Of a DNA stretch of 50,290 nt, positions 32,028 to 43,286 are shown in pieces. Position numbers and translations under genes: made by a program. The stretch spans positions 1 through 50,290 of the forward strand of contig JAUWNG010000010.1 in the NCBI GenBank assembly GCA_030612765.1, read 5' to 3'. Origin of the DNA: Planctomycetota bacterium (GTDB taxonomy: Bacteria > Planctomycetota > Planctomycetia > Pirellulales > Thermoguttaceae). The notes below the pieces were generated by a model. The model was not told where the DNA came from. It searched no databases and saw only the letters and a list, made by a program, of their open reading frames with translations. Positions within the stretch are counted from its first letter, which is position 1. The number at the start of each line of letters is the position of its first letter.

Positions 32028-34046
32028 TCACGCGCTGGCCTTCACTTCGTGATTATTCAAGCAGACGGGGGCGACCCCTTTCGTCTCGACGCCATCCCGC
32101 GGCGAGTTGAACTCGGGAACGATCTCACGAAGTTTCCGGCGGAGCAACTCTTCCGGGTCATTGACCAGCCTCTGGAGCTGAGCAATCGCGCGGCGCACTT
32201 CCACCAAGGAATAGGGGCGATGATACGCCGCTCGCAGCTTCGGATGCGAAGTAGGCAGGGTCTGTTCGTCGTCGAAGTACAACTCTTCGTACAGCTTCTC
32301 GCCCGGCCGGATGCCGGTGGAGATGATCTCGACGGCGTCCTCGGGGAGTCCGGAGAGACGGATCAGGTCGCGAGCAAGATCGATGATCCTGACCTGTTCT
32401 CCCATCTCCAACACGAAGATTTCGCCGCCGGTGCCCATCGTGGCGGCCTGGAGGACCAACTGGGAAGCCTCGGGAATGGTCATGAAGAACCGCGTCATGC
32501 GCCGGTCGGTGATGGTGATTGGCCCCCCGCAACGGATTTGCTCCTGGAAGAGCGGCACCACGCTCCCGGCGGAACCCAACACGTTGCCGAAGCGGACGAC
32601 GATGAATCGGGTGGCCGACTCCTGTGAGAGCGTGTGGACGTAGCGTTCCGCGATCTGCTTGGTGGCTCCCATCACGCTGGTGGGATGAACGGCCTTGTCG
32701 GTGGAGATCAACACGAAACTCCGCACGCCGAACTGGTCGGCCAGATCGGCCACGCACTTGGTTCCCAGGACGTTGTTTCTTATCGCCTCGCCGACGTTCG
32801 CCTCCATCAGGGGCACGTGTTTATGGGCGGCCGCGTGAAACACCACCTCGGGACGATGGGTCTTGAAAACCTGCTCCATCCGCTGCCGATTGGTCACGTC
32901 CGCGATGCAGGCGTGAATCGCGGTGGACGGACGCAAACTCAGCAGTTCCCTTTCGATGGTGAAGATGCGGTTCTCGCCGCGTCCGAGCAGGACCAACGAA
33001 TGCGGATTGAAACCGATTATTTGGCGGCAGATTTCGGAGCCGATGCTGCCGCCGGCCCCGGTCACTAATACTCGCCGCCCTTCGAGCAGTTTGCCGATAT
33101 TGTCGGTGTCGAGGGTGACGGGCTCGCGGCGCAAGAGGTCGTTGATTTCGATGTCTCGGATCGGCATCCGATTGTCGCCTTCCAGCCGGTCCTCGAGCGA
33201 GCGGATGATCTTAAGGTTCAAGTCGCCTTGCTCACAGGTCTCCATCAGGCGGCGGAGCCGTGCGCCCGGCAAGCTGCCGGCGACCACCAGCACGTCCGTG
33301 GCGCGATAGGCGGCGGCAATCTCTTCGACGTCTTCAAGTTTGCCGAGGATGGGGATTTGTCCCAAGCGTCCTCCGGCGGGGTGATCGTCGGTAGCCAAGA
33401 ACCCGCGCACCCGGTAAGGGAGGTGGAAATGGGATTGAATTTGGTGAGCGAGAATTCCGTTGGAAAGATCGGTGCCAACCAACAGGGCACGGCGGCAATC
33501 GTTGCCGTTGAGCATGGGTCGAAAAATCTCTCGGAACATCCGCCAGCTTGCCCGTAAGGCTCCCAACATGCCGACGATCAACATGAAGTCGATACCCAAT
33601 ACCCCGCGCGGGATAAATCGCGCCGGCTGGATGAAATAGGTTGCCGTGGTCAACACGCACAACGAGATCAAAGCGGCGTAGATCAAGGCGGCGAAATCGG
33701 CGAAGGTCACATATCGCCACCAACCGTGGAATTGCCCCAAGAGGCAGAAGACCGCCAACTGAATTCCAACCACCCAACCAAGGCTGTGTAAATACAGATA
33801 TAAGTTATCCAGCGGGATATCGAAGTCGAAGCGGAGCAAATAAGCCCCCCAGTAAGCCGCCACGAACACCACCAAATGCATTCCCGCCAAAAGCCAAGAG
33901 CGGGGGTTCGCCAACTGCCTAAGGAACCGACGAAGTCCGCCGTATAGCACGGAGCGGATGATGCCCCGCGAAAAACGGTTCCGTGCGTCCGAACCGCCGT
34001 CGAAAAGTTCACGTTGTTCAACAGGATGAGATTTGCTTAACGTCAT
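32028..34046 (-). CDS. CapD/WbpM-type nucleotide-sugar dehydratase
   Basis: A 672-residue inner-membrane enzyme. The N-terminal third has hydrophobic segments (WLLAGMHLVVFVAAYWGAYLL and LGWVVGIQLAVFCLLGQF among others), followed by a CoA-binding-like domain (RRALLVGTDLSNGILA) and a short-chain dehydrogenase domain with TGAGGSIGSE at 329-338. In place of YxxxK there is MGATK (SVMGATKQIAERY), the substitution known from WbpM-type UDP-GlcNAc 4,6-dehydratases. FFMTIPEASQLVLQA and PTSHPKLRAAYH follow. It should dehydrate a UDP-N-acetylhexosamine to the 4-keto-6-deoxy sugar, feeding an amino-sugar branch. ATG at 34046 follows GGGAAGGA. Confidence 0.94.
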   Translation of the reverse strand: MTLSKSHPVEQRELFDGGSDARNRFSRGIIRSVLYGGLRRFLRQLANPRSWLLAGMHLVVFVAAYWGAYLLRFDFDIPLDNLYLYLHSLGWVVGIQLAVFCLLGQFHGWWRYVTFADFAALIYAALISLCVLTTATYFIQPARFIPRGVLGIDFMLIVGMLGALRASWRMFREIFRPMLNGNDCRRALLVGTDLSNGILAHQIQSHFHLPYRVRGFLATDDHPAGGRLGQIPILGKLEDVEEIAAAYRATDVLVVAGSLPGARLRRLMETCEQGDLNLKIIRSLEDRLEGDNRMPIRDIEINDLLRREPVTLDTDNIGKLLEGRRVLVTGAGGSIGSEICRQIIGFNPHSLVLLGRGENRIFTIERELLSLRPSTAIHACIADVTNRQRMEQVFKTHRPEVVFHAAAHKHVPLMEANVGEAIRNNVLGTKCVADLADQFGVRSFVLISTDKAVHPTSVMGATKQIAERYVHTLSQESATRFIVVRFGNVLGSAGSVVPLFQEQIRCGGPITITDRRMTRFFMTIPEASQLVLQAATMGTGGEIFVLEMGEQVRIIDLARDLIRLSGLPEDAVEIISTGIRPGEKLYEELYFDDEQTLPTSHPKLRAAYHRPYSLVEVRRAIAQLQRLVNDPEELLRRKLREIVPEFNSPRDGVETKGVAPVCLNNHEVKASA

Positions 34047-34194
34047 GGAAGCAGTTGTCCTTCCCTAACCGTCACGAGGAGATAAATCGAGGAGGTTGCT
34101 TTATCTTATCCGTAATTGCCGGCTTCGTCAAATGAAGCGGGCGATGTCTTCATGTCGCAATGCGGAAATCCGCAGCCGCACCGGGTGCCGTAGT

Positions 34195-34914
34195 TTATTG
34201 CGAGGCCTCGGAATTTCGACTTTCGGCATTGTCTCCAATAAGCAGCAGTTCCTTCCTGCGTTCGGGCTGATTTTCCCATCTGGCGACTTGTTCCGCGAAG
34301 CTCAGAATGGTGGCTTTCGCCTCTTCAATCTCGGTCGCCTGAATCTGCAACATCACTTTGACAAGCGGCGGCCATTTCGGCCGTCCCGCCAGAGACCAAC
34401 GCACCTTAAGCCCCAGGTCCAACCGGCCGAAGAGCACGTGTTCGCCAAGTTGATACCAATAAACGACCAGCGCACGGTCCCCTTCACGCTTCCAGGTGGT
34501 CAAGCTGACCGGAATGGTCAGATCGTCGAACAGACGTAGTTCTTCGCGAGTCTTGTCCCTCAACTCCCAGCCATTTGCCCGGTAGCAATTCAACGGGCTA
34601 TGGTACACGCCTTCGACGGGGTCCGTGAACACCGCGGTATGCATTGAGATTTCATGCCCCAATCCATCTCGATAAATGCGGTCTACGATTCGCTCCGCGC
34701 CGACTGCCTTGGTGATCTCGGGATCCAGTTCGGTGTCCTCGCCGCGCCAGTCGCCAAGCTGGGTCGGCAATTCGTGGAAAGTCCAACTGGGCAGTTGCAC
34801 CTCGGGCGGTTGCAGCGCGTACTTTTCCCACTTGGCGACCCCGTATGTCGCCAAAATGACGGCCGACAGAAGATACAACCGTATTGCCGTGTTACCCATC
34901 GTAAAATACACCAT
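34195..34914 (-). CDS. EpsI-like exosortase-associated protein
   Basis: A 239-residue protein with an N-terminal hydrophobic segment (IRLYLLSAVILATYGVAKW) and the signature EGVYHSPLNCYRANGWELRD (about 100-119) of the EpsI / DUF3485 family, which accompanies exosortases and, in some proteobacterial cases, is fused to them. It is presumed to work with exosortase at the inner membrane; the function is not established. Its start lies 7 bases after the stop of the Wzz/kinase gene and the exosortase gene is upstream of that, giving the conserved order exosortase - chain-length regulator/kinase - EpsI. Confidence 0.9.
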   Translation of the reverse strand: MVYFTMGNTAIRLYLLSAVILATYGVAKWEKYALQPPEVQLPSWTFHELPTQLGDWRGEDTELDPEITKAVGAERIVDRIYRDGLGHEISMHTAVFTDPVEGVYHSPLNCYRANGWELRDKTREELRLFDDLTIPVSLTTWKREGDRALVVYWYQLGEHVLFGRLDLGLKVRWSLAGRPKWPPLVKVMLQIQATEIEEAKATILSFAEQVARWENQPERRKELLLIGDNAESRNSEASQ

Positions 34915-34920
34915 CCGCTA

Positions 34921-37167
34921 TCAGGTAGTGACCGTGGATTCGTATCCCATGTGTTTACCGTAGGAGTGTTCGTTCAGGCCGGTAACCACGGCTTCCACCG
35001 ATTGCACGCCGAACGCCGCCAGGATGTCGCACGCCGCCTGGATTTTCGGGGCTTGGCTGATGTCCCGGAATACCGACAGCACGACCGTGTCGACCAGTTG
35101 ACTGACGAAGCGGGCGTCGGCCACCGGCAAAATCGGGCTGGTGTCGATCACCACGAACTCAAAGGTCTCGCGGAGTTCCTTGAACAGGGGAGCCGCGTTG
35201 CCGTTGGACAACGACGCCAAGGCCCGCCGGTCCCATTGGCCGGCCGTTACCACCGAGAGGTTTTCCGTGGTGCTCTGACGCACCAGTTCGGCGGCGCCGT
35301 TCTGCCCTCGAAGCATTTCCGAGACTCCCGGCGTCAAGGGCACCCCGAACACCTCGTCGAACGACGGACATCGCAGATCGAAATCGACCAACACGGTACG
35401 CCGTCCGGTCCGGGCGAGACTTAGCGCCAACTGGGCGGACAGGGTGGTCTTACCCTCGCCGCCGGTGGCGCTGGAAACCATAATCACGTGGTGCTGCTTG
35501 AGGTCGGCGTCGTGCAGCAGACGGGCGGCAATCCCGTCGACCGATTCCGTCAACCGCAAATACCAGCTACGGTGCCGTTTCGAGGGCGACGCCAACCGGT
35601 GAATCACCCCCGCGGGAATCCGCGGCACCGAACCGATCACCGGCACCCGCAGCTTCTTCGACACGTCGTCGCTGGTGTTGATCCGCCCGGCGCGGACGTC
35701 GAGTAAAGCGATCCCGATGGCTGGACAGGCAAATCCCCCCAACACGGCCATCAGCGTTATCATGACGCGCATAATGGTGTTGGAGGGGATCAACGGCTCC
35801 TCCACCGGCCCCAATACCGTGATCCGCGACGTGGCCCGCAACTCTACCCTTAGCTTGTCCCGCTCGCTTGCCAACTCGACCGACAACATCTCTTGCTGCA
35901 TAAGGTCTGCCCGCAACATCTCGATATCGACGGTTGTTTTGCCGAACTCCCTGGCCTGCTCGAGCATAGCGGCGATATCCTTCGTCGCGGCTTCCTGTTG
36001 TTCCAGGGTGGTGGCCAGGAGCGTCTCCCAGCGGAGAATCTCCATCTCGATTTCCGCGCGCTGCTTGTCCTGGGCCTTTTGCTGCAACTCCGCGACCCGC
36101 GCGTCGTATTGTTGCTGGAGCATCTGGACTTCGGCGGAGATGTGGCCCGCGTATTGGCTCTTGGCGTTCTCCAGGACCCGGTCCTTGGTATACACCTCGT
36201 CCATTTTTTTCCAGCCCAATTCTATACCTAGCTGTCTCGCCACCGGATCAAACCGTATGATCTTGTCCATTTCGAGGGCCGGAATCTCCATGATATCCAC
36301 GTTGGCCAAGAGGGCTTTTTGGGCGGCCAACTCACCTTGCAATCGTTTCGTCTCAAACTGCGATCTGGCGTGCTGGCTGCGGTACAGGGACAACTCCTCC
36401 AACGCGAGCCTTTGCCGCGTGTTCAATGTTGTGGTGTTCGTGGTCCCAAAATCCTGGCCGAGGTTTTTCAATACCTCCCGCTTCGTGCGAATGTCCTGCT
36501 CCTTGGCGGCGCAGACCCGTTCCAACTCGCTGAATCGTTCCCGTTTCCGGTCGCGTTCGACGTTTACGACTTCCTTAATGTACGAATCCACGACGGCCCT
36601 GACCAGGGTTTGAGCGTGTTTGGGATTGTCGAGGCTGAGTCTCACCGTCATCATTTCCGCCCTGCCGGGGAAGCCGACCTTCAGCCAGCCGGTAAGCCAC
36701 TCCACCGCGTCGCCGTCGCGAAGTTCCTCCCGAATGACCGGGATCCTGGCCACCTCCGGTTTGCGCAGGGCCGCCATGAGGACGAACCGGCCGAGGATCA
36801 ACTGCCGTTGCGTGTTTTTGTAAATTTCAAAACGGCTGACGTCCGACCAATTCAACTCGGTTCGGAAGACCAAGGGCGTTTCCATCATTGCCACCCGCAA
36901 ATATCCGGTGGCCGTGTACTGCTCGCCCATACCGAACCAAACCGCGGGACCGACGATGGCCGCGATCAGCAGCCCGATCCCGAACACCATCAGCCAGTGC
37001 CGCCGTAGTGCATGCAGGTAGACCGTCGGGTCCGGACCTGTCTTGGCCGGTTGGCCCAAGGCAACGCCGCTCCATTCCCCATTGTGTTCTCCCGCGCCGG
37101 CCGGCAGCAACGCCATCGACCGCGGGTCGGATTGATCGTTCGGCAACCGTGAAAAGTTGTCGGCCAT
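34921..37167 (-). CDS. Wzz-type co-polymerase fused to a tyrosine autokinase
   Basis: A 748-residue polysaccharide co-polymerase. Two transmembrane segments (58-80, WLMVFGIGLLIAAIVGPAVWF, and about 466-488) enclose a long periplasmic domain with coiled coils (about 205-280 and 345-440). The cytoplasmic BY-kinase carries Walker A SSATGGEGKTTLS (565-577), Walker A' TVLVDFDLRCP (591-601) and Walker B FVVIDTSP (671-678). The C-terminus has few tyrosines (Y736, Y742), fewer than in typical clusters, so autophosphorylation may be limited. It should set chain length and coordinate polymerisation and export with the Wzy-like polymerase. ATG at 37167 follows GAGGACTATC. Confidence 0.94.
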   Translation of the reverse strand: MADNFSRLPNDQSDPRSMALLPAGAGEHNGEWSGVALGQPAKTGPDPTVYLHALRRHWLMVFGIGLLIAAIVGPAVWFGMGEQYTATGYLRVAMMETPLVFRTELNWSDVSRFEIYKNTQRQLILGRFVLMAALRKPEVARIPVIREELRDGDAVEWLTGWLKVGFPGRAEMMTVRLSLDNPKHAQTLVRAVVDSYIKEVVNVERDRKRERFSELERVCAAKEQDIRTKREVLKNLGQDFGTTNTTTLNTRQRLALEELSLYRSQHARSQFETKRLQGELAAQKALLANVDIMEIPALEMDKIIRFDPVARQLGIELGWKKMDEVYTKDRVLENAKSQYAGHISAEVQMLQQQYDARVAELQQKAQDKQRAEIEMEILRWETLLATTLEQQEAATKDIAAMLEQAREFGKTTVDIEMLRADLMQQEMLSVELASERDKLRVELRATSRITVLGPVEEPLIPSNTIMRVMITLMAVLGGFACPAIGIALLDVRAGRINTSDDVSKKLRVPVIGSVPRIPAGVIHRLASPSKRHRSWYLRLTESVDGIAARLLHDADLKQHHVIMVSSATGGEGKTTLSAQLALSLARTGRRTVLVDFDLRCPSFDEVFGVPLTPGVSEMLRGQNGAAELVRQSTTENLSVVTAGQWDRRALASLSNGNAAPLFKELRETFEFVVIDTSPILPVADARFVSQLVDTVVLSVFRDISQAPKIQAACDILAAFGVQSVEAVVTGLNEHSYGKHMGYESTVTT

Positions 37168-37229
37168 GATAGTCCTCGCTGGTGCTCTTGTCGCCGGTAT
37201 TCAAGATTGCAGGCCGGCGACCTGTTCCT

Positions 37230-38237
37230 TTAACCTTGCCTCTTGTTCCGGGCAACACGTTTGCCGCTGGTTTTTACCGCTTCCTCCATTGCCAATCCAT
37301 CCATCACCAGAGGCCGTTCCGGCAAGGGCATGATCAGCAGCTTTGACAGCAGGTGCATCTCGATCCATAGCAATATCAGACCGATGGGCATCATTAGATA
37401 GCCGGCCATGTCATGCATGAATTTGAATGCCGTATCGACGGATATGATTGACGGCCAATGAAAAGCGATCTTGCATAGGACCGCCGTCAGCACGATTCTC
37501 GTCGCGTTCGAGACCACCGCTATCGGCACCGCGCTGGCGATCATGAAAAGCCTCTCCCACAACGGCTTTTTCGACAAAAACGCCATGCCCACGCAGATCG
37601 CGAAAAACAGCATCATCATCCGCAATCCGCTACACGCTTGGGCTACCTCCAACGGCTTTTCCGGAATGTCCGTCAATTGGATCACGTTGCCCTGTGCGAC
37701 GGCGGGGATGCCTAAGGTTTGAATCGTAACAACACTCAGTTTCGTGGCGACCCTTTGCAGTTCCTGACTGGCAAGTCCTTGGACGGCGCCGGGTAATGGG
37801 ATCATAAAAATCAGGAATACAACGGCCGGCCAGGCCCAACGCAATCCTTGCCAGCCGCCCACGAACAGGGCCATGCCCGCGAAAAACGGAATCATCGACA
37901 TCTCGGGCAGGCTTTCAAAGCGGAAGTAAACCGCCGCCCAAAGCATCGCCGCCCAAACGGCAATAAACGGCAATCCCCACCAACTGCCGCGCCCGGCGAA
38001 GGGCACGATCATGTCCCGCCGCAGCCACAACAATGCCACGGCGAAAATCGGCACGAAGAACCCGTGCTGGTAATCCTCCTCCGTGTACCAAACCCTTACC
38101 AATTTCTCGATCGACGGCCAGTAAAACCACACGAAGACGACCAACAGCACCAGCCAGGCCGCCAGTGCTTTCGGCCCGGGGAGCAGGCGCTGCAATTCCT
38201 CGGAAAAGCTACGGTTTTTCGTGGGTGTCGTTGTCAT
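37230..38237 (-). CDS. Exosortase
   Basis: A 335-residue polytopic membrane protease/transpeptidase of the exosortase family, thought to recognise C-terminal sorting signals such as PEP-CTERM. The catalytic triad is present: Cys202 in VAQACSGLRM, Arg247 in NATRI and His275 in MHDMAGYLM. LIFMIPLPG at about 142-150 is also typical. The usual 8 or so transmembrane helices can be followed by eye (WLVLLVVFVWFYWPSI; WAAMLWAAVYF; MMLFFAICVGMAF; YLMMPIGLILLW). It heads the minus-strand locus. I found no PEP-CTERM-like substrate in this window, so its targets must be encoded elsewhere. Confidence 0.94.
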   Translation of the reverse strand: MTTTPTKNRSFSEELQRLLPGPKALAAWLVLLVVFVWFYWPSIEKLVRVWYTEEDYQHGFFVPIFAVALLWLRRDMIVPFAGRGSWWGLPFIAVWAAMLWAAVYFRFESLPEMSMIPFFAGMALFVGGWQGLRWAWPAVVFLIFMIPLPGAVQGLASQELQRVATKLSVVTIQTLGIPAVAQGNVIQLTDIPEKPLEVAQACSGLRMMMLFFAICVGMAFLSKKPLWERLFMIASAVPIAVVSNATRIVLTAVLCKIAFHWPSIISVDTAFKFMHDMAGYLMMPIGLILLWIEMHLLSKLLIMPLPERPLVMDGLAMEEAVKTSGKRVARNKRQG

Positions 38238-38467
38238 GCGTTACCGGATCAAGCGACAATGCCCCCCTGGGCGAAGTTCCTACCCGCAAGGGACATGCCA
38301 AACCTTCTTCTCCGACGTATCCGCGCCGATTATGCCGAGCACGACATCTATGAGCAGCCGCGCTGTCCCCGGCAAGATCGACCTGGTGTCATTTTAGAAA
38401 CACTCGCGTTGACAAGAAGCATCAACGTCCCCTTGGTAACATTTCAGCATGATTGAAGACGATGGAA

Positions 38468-38485
38468 ATGTCAAGTGTTTGACAT
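38468..38485. promoter_or_regulatory. Operator-like dyad between divergent exosortase locus and glmS
   Basis: ATGTCAA-gtgt-TTGACAT, exact 7-bp arms with a 4-base spacer, in the 512-base divergent intergenic region. The right arm contains a TTGACA that could also be a -35 element for the plus-strand gene, but no convincing -10 lies at 16-19 bases. A regulator binding here could coordinate the two sides; this is inference. Confidence 0.4.
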
Positions 38486-38606
38486 CTTCCCCCAATCTGA
38501 TGGGTGTGCTATGCTTGAGAGACTCTCTGAGGCTGGGATGGCAGGCGTTCGGTACCCTTTTCCGCGTGTGGTAGGGCTATATCCGGCCATAAGCTGTCGC
38601 TCCCAG

Positions 38607-38734
38607 GAGCCCGTTGAAAAAGTCGGATTTGGGAGTTTGGGTGCCACTGCTGGCTTGTCCAGCAGTGTTTTCCCGGGAGTTTTCCCCATGCACTGCTGGG
38701 CAAGTCAGCAGTGGCGCCCTTTTTCAACAGGCTG
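38607..38734. repeat. Palindromic dispersed element, copy 3, next to glmS start
   Basis: The ends are AGCCCGTTGAAAAAG and CTTTTTCAACAGGCTG; inner stems are GCCACTGCTGGCTTGTCCAG and its near-inverse CTGGGCAAGTCAGCAGTGGC. The right edge (38734) adjoins the glmS Shine-Dalgarno (AGGAGC) and lies 16 bases before the start codon, so the hairpin would form the last structured part of the leader. Confidence 0.85.
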
Positions 38735-38749
38735 CCAGGAGCAAGCATA

Positions 38750-40615
<1,866 letters not shown>

Positions 40616-40844
40616 CAAGTCTCCCTTCTCCCTTTGGGGGAGGGGCCGGGGGTGAGGGCGAGGCGGAGACTGGAGGCACTTTCCACTCGCCCACATGCTC
40701 CGCGTGGGAACGCACTGCCCGGAACGCTCCGCGTCCACGCTGCGAAATATCCCAGTGAATCGTTCCCGCCGGGCGGGTTTTCCGCCAGTTTCAAGCCTCC
40801 TCAGACCCCAATAAGGTGTTTTTGCGCCCGCCATAGCCCCATGC

Positions 40845-40887
40845 AAAAAAAGGCGAAAATACCGGCGGCCAGAAAACAGCCTTTTTT
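40845..40887. terminator. Possible terminator downstream of glmS
   Basis: AAAAAAGGC and GCCTTTTTT, 9-bp arms separated by about 26 bases that contain a smaller CCGGCGGCC dyad. It ends in a T-run on both strands, so it could act bidirectionally. It lies about 230 bases past the glmS stop, far for a simple terminator. Confidence 0.4.
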
Positions 40888-41155
40888 CAGGCGTTTGCGG
40901 CTGGTAGAATGACCTCGTCGCGCATACCTCGCAGGAGGGGTGATTGCGAAATGTTTCGTGCCCCGTCACCGCAAGCCGATGTTATTATTCAGGTTAAGGT
41001 CGATTTTTTGGCTTGAATTAACTGGAAAAAATTCCCGATTTCGCCATTTAATTCTTGCGTCGATTCGCCGAGGTCCAAAGATGTTCTCAAACCGCTTGAA
41101 ACCAAGGCTATTCATTTCGCATCGCGGCCGCGCTCAAAACGTAAGTGCGGTTTAA

Positions 41156-41199
41156 CCCCAGGTTGATCAACCTGAAGCGCCAGGTTGATCAACCTGGGG
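41156..41199. repeat. Perfect nested palindrome (19-bp arms)
   Basis: CCCCAGGTTGATCAACCTG - AAGCGC - CAGGTTGATCAACCTGGGG. The arms are exact inverses, and each arm is itself palindromic around TGATCA, so both cruciform and stem-loop folds are possible. Confidence 0.9.
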
Positions 41200-41428
41200 G
41201 CGCGGGGTTGAATTGACCCCTAAATCGCCGCTCGCGCGCAAAACTCCGCCCAAGACGCTTTTCTGGAAAGTTCGCGCAAAATTGTCTGGGTGGCACGTCC
41301 CTGAGCGAAGCGAAGGGCGTGGCTGGGTGATGGATCATGCCCTTCAACGAGGTTTCGACCCGGAGGGTCGTTTGGCAATAGCCCAGCGATTTATCGTTGT
41401 GGGAGGAGGGAGTACCAAACCCTATCCC

Positions 41429-41483
41429 GTCCCGGAGGGACGGTCGAACCGTGGCGGTCCATTTTCGGTCGTCCCTCCGGGAC
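41429..41483. repeat. Inverted repeat with perfect 14-bp arms
   Basis: GTCCCGGAGGGACG and CGTCCCTCCGGGAC separated by 27 bases. Each arm has an internal CCCGGAGGG dyad. It is non-coding and similar in style to the other hairpins. Confidence 0.8.
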
Positions 41484-41676
41484 TTTTCGGAAAGGATCGG
41501 ACTTGCCGCCAACCCCCCGTGCGTTGCTTGACAATATGGCCCCACGGGGTATCATGGCCACTTGAGGACACACGGATTGGCACGATCCTCGATTCTTATG
41601 TTTCGTGGTCCGGCGCTTTCGGAACGGCGCCGGAGCTGGTTCCGTCACCTTGTCCGCATCGAGAAAGGGCGTAGTC

Positions 41677-43128
41677 ATGAAATGCCGTTGCATCGTCGCG
41701 TCGTTGGCGTTGGTTTGTCTTTTCGTTTCGCCCGGCTGGGGCCAAACGCGGTCGGAAGAAGTGCGGCGTTTGCGGGAAGAGATGCAATATCTGCAAAAGA
41801 GGCTCCGCTCGTTGGAAAGCGAAGAACCTTCCAGCACCCGAGAACGGACCACGCAGCTCGGCCGATCGAGGATCCGCGAGGAAGAAAAAGAGGACGTGCT
41901 GGTCGTGCGCGTCTACGACCTCAGCGATCTGCTCGCGCCGATCTGTTCTTACCCGGCCATGGTTTTCAGCGACCTCAATTCGTCGAATGTTCCGCTATTT
42001 CCCGATGTATCGTTGAGCAGACTGAGCGGCATCAGCGGCATCAGCGGCATGGGAGGCATGGGAGGCGCGATGAGCGTACCGTCAAACATACGCACCAAGA
42101 CGCCGCGCCGAGCGACAAACAGTCCCCTTTTCCAGATGAACGCGCCGTATCTCGCTTCTCAACCGGCGCGGCCGAGCGGCATGAACTCCGCCCGCACCGA
42201 CCTCGACGGCTTGATCGACGCCATTACATCCACCATCGAACCGACCTCTTGGAACGAGGTTGGGGGACCGGGCACAATCGCGCCGGTGGGAAACTCGTTG
42301 ATCGTCTCCAACACGCGGAATGTCCACGAGCAGATTACCGCCCTGCTGGATACGTTCAGAAAGCGATGGGGAACACTGCGGACCGTATCGGTCCGGGCAC
42401 ATTGGCTCTGGCTGACCGAGCCGCAGTTGAACGGCCTGCTTGTCGCCGACGCCAAGCCATACGCCGGCGAGCCGCGGGCCTTCGGTCTGGTCGACGACGA
42501 CGCCTGGGCGGCCCACGCAAAGGAGCTTCGCAAAGCGGACGATGAATCGCCGGTCGGCTATCAGTCCATCGTTACCTGCTACAACGGACAGACGGTCCAC
42601 ACTGTCTCGGGCGAACAACGGCGGTTCATCGTCGGCATGATACCAGTCGTCGGGGAAGGGAGTATCGCTATCGGCTACCAGCCGGTTGCCGCCACGCTTC
42701 AGGAAGGGGCCGCCTTGCAGGTCACGCCCATGGTCACCACCGCGGGAAAGTACGTCGTGCTCGACGTTCATAGCCGCGTGGTCCTCCTACGCGAAGAACC
42801 CGAAAGCCAGGAGGAAAAGACCAAATCACCGTACCCGATGGTTAACGGAATGCGGATGGTTTACCCCGTGCAAGGCATACCCGCCACGATTGATCGCCCC
42901 CTGGTGTCGAACAGCCACCTGGAAACGACGCTCCGCGTGCCGGTGGATCGCCGCGTGCTGGTCGGCGGCATGACCTTCCAGGCCCGGCCGAAGAAGGGTG
43001 AACCGGGGCTTTACCTGTTCGTGAAACTCGGCGTGCAAGAGTTGCGCGACGATCAGCCCCAGCCGAAGGCCGTCGGAAAACCAGATGCGGCGCCCGAGAA
43101 GAAGCCGCCGTTGAAGCCCGCCAAGTAA
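41677..43128 (+). CDS. Secretin-like exported protein
   Basis: A 483-residue protein with a signal peptide (MKCRCIVASLALVCLFVSPGWG|Q), then a short coiled coil (REEMQYLQKRLRSLES), a Gly/Met/Ser low-complexity stretch (SGISGISGMGGMGG) and a region GTIAPVGNSLIVSNTRNVHEQI that matches the small N-terminal ring-forming domain of secretin-like proteins. The second half lacks the beta-barrel motif pattern of a canonical secretin but has related beta-strand spacing (IGYQPVAATLQEGAALQVTP; KLGVQELRD). It probably sits in the envelope as part of a type II/IV-like machinery or stands alone. The start ATG at 41677 is preceded by GAAAGGGC and opens the signal peptide directly. Link to the pseudopilin at 26811 is possible but unproven. 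Confidence 0.8.
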   Translation: MKCRCIVASLALVCLFVSPGWGQTRSEEVRRLREEMQYLQKRLRSLESEEPSSTRERTTQLGRSRIREEEKEDVLVVRVYDLSDLLAPICSYPAMVFSDLNSSNVPLFPDVSLSRLSGISGISGMGGMGGAMSVPSNIRTKTPRRATNSPLFQMNAPYLASQPARPSGMNSARTDLDGLIDAITSTIEPTSWNEVGGPGTIAPVGNSLIVSNTRNVHEQITALLDTFRKRWGTLRTVSVRAHWLWLTEPQLNGLLVADAKPYAGEPRAFGLVDDDAWAAHAKELRKADDESPVGYQSIVTCYNGQTVHTVSGEQRRFIVGMIPVVGEGSIAIGYQPVAATLQEGAALQVTPMVTTAGKYVVLDVHSRVVLLREEPESQEEKTKSPYPMVNGMRMVYPVQGIPATIDRPLVSNSHLETTLRVPVDRRVLVGGMTFQARPKKGEPGLYLFVKLGVQELRDDQPQPKAVGKPDAAPEKKPPLKPAK

Positions 43129-43157
43129 TTGAGGGCGTCCGGAAATAATTCCATTTA

Positions 43158-43286
<129 letters not shown>

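Larger units (their letters stand above)
40616..41676. other. Repeat-rich intergenic region downstream of glmS
   Basis: About 1,060 bases without a supported gene. It begins with the GC-rich palindromic repeat CTCCCTTCTCCC ... GGTGAGGG (40621-40658), followed by TGCTCCGCGTGGGAACGCACTG-type hairpins, a possible terminator at 40845-40887, the nested palindrome at 41156-41199 and the inverted repeat at 41429-41483. Short open frames here overlap the palindromes and lack start signals or motifs. Confidence 0.6.

Noticed and set aside
31585-32031. A 148-codon minus-strand frame in the intergenic region
   Set aside because: It runs through perfect inverted repeats, has no ribosome-binding site or motif, and composition does not look coding.
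38487-38749. glmS riboswitch/ribozyme in the glmS leader
   Set aside because: The leader is occupied by a simple long hairpin element; I see no pseudoknotted glmS ribozyme core. A covariance search would settle it.
41213-41674. Overlapping frames of about 150 and 120 codons before the secretin-like gene
   Set aside because: They cover palindromic repeats on both strands, without start signals or recognisable domains.
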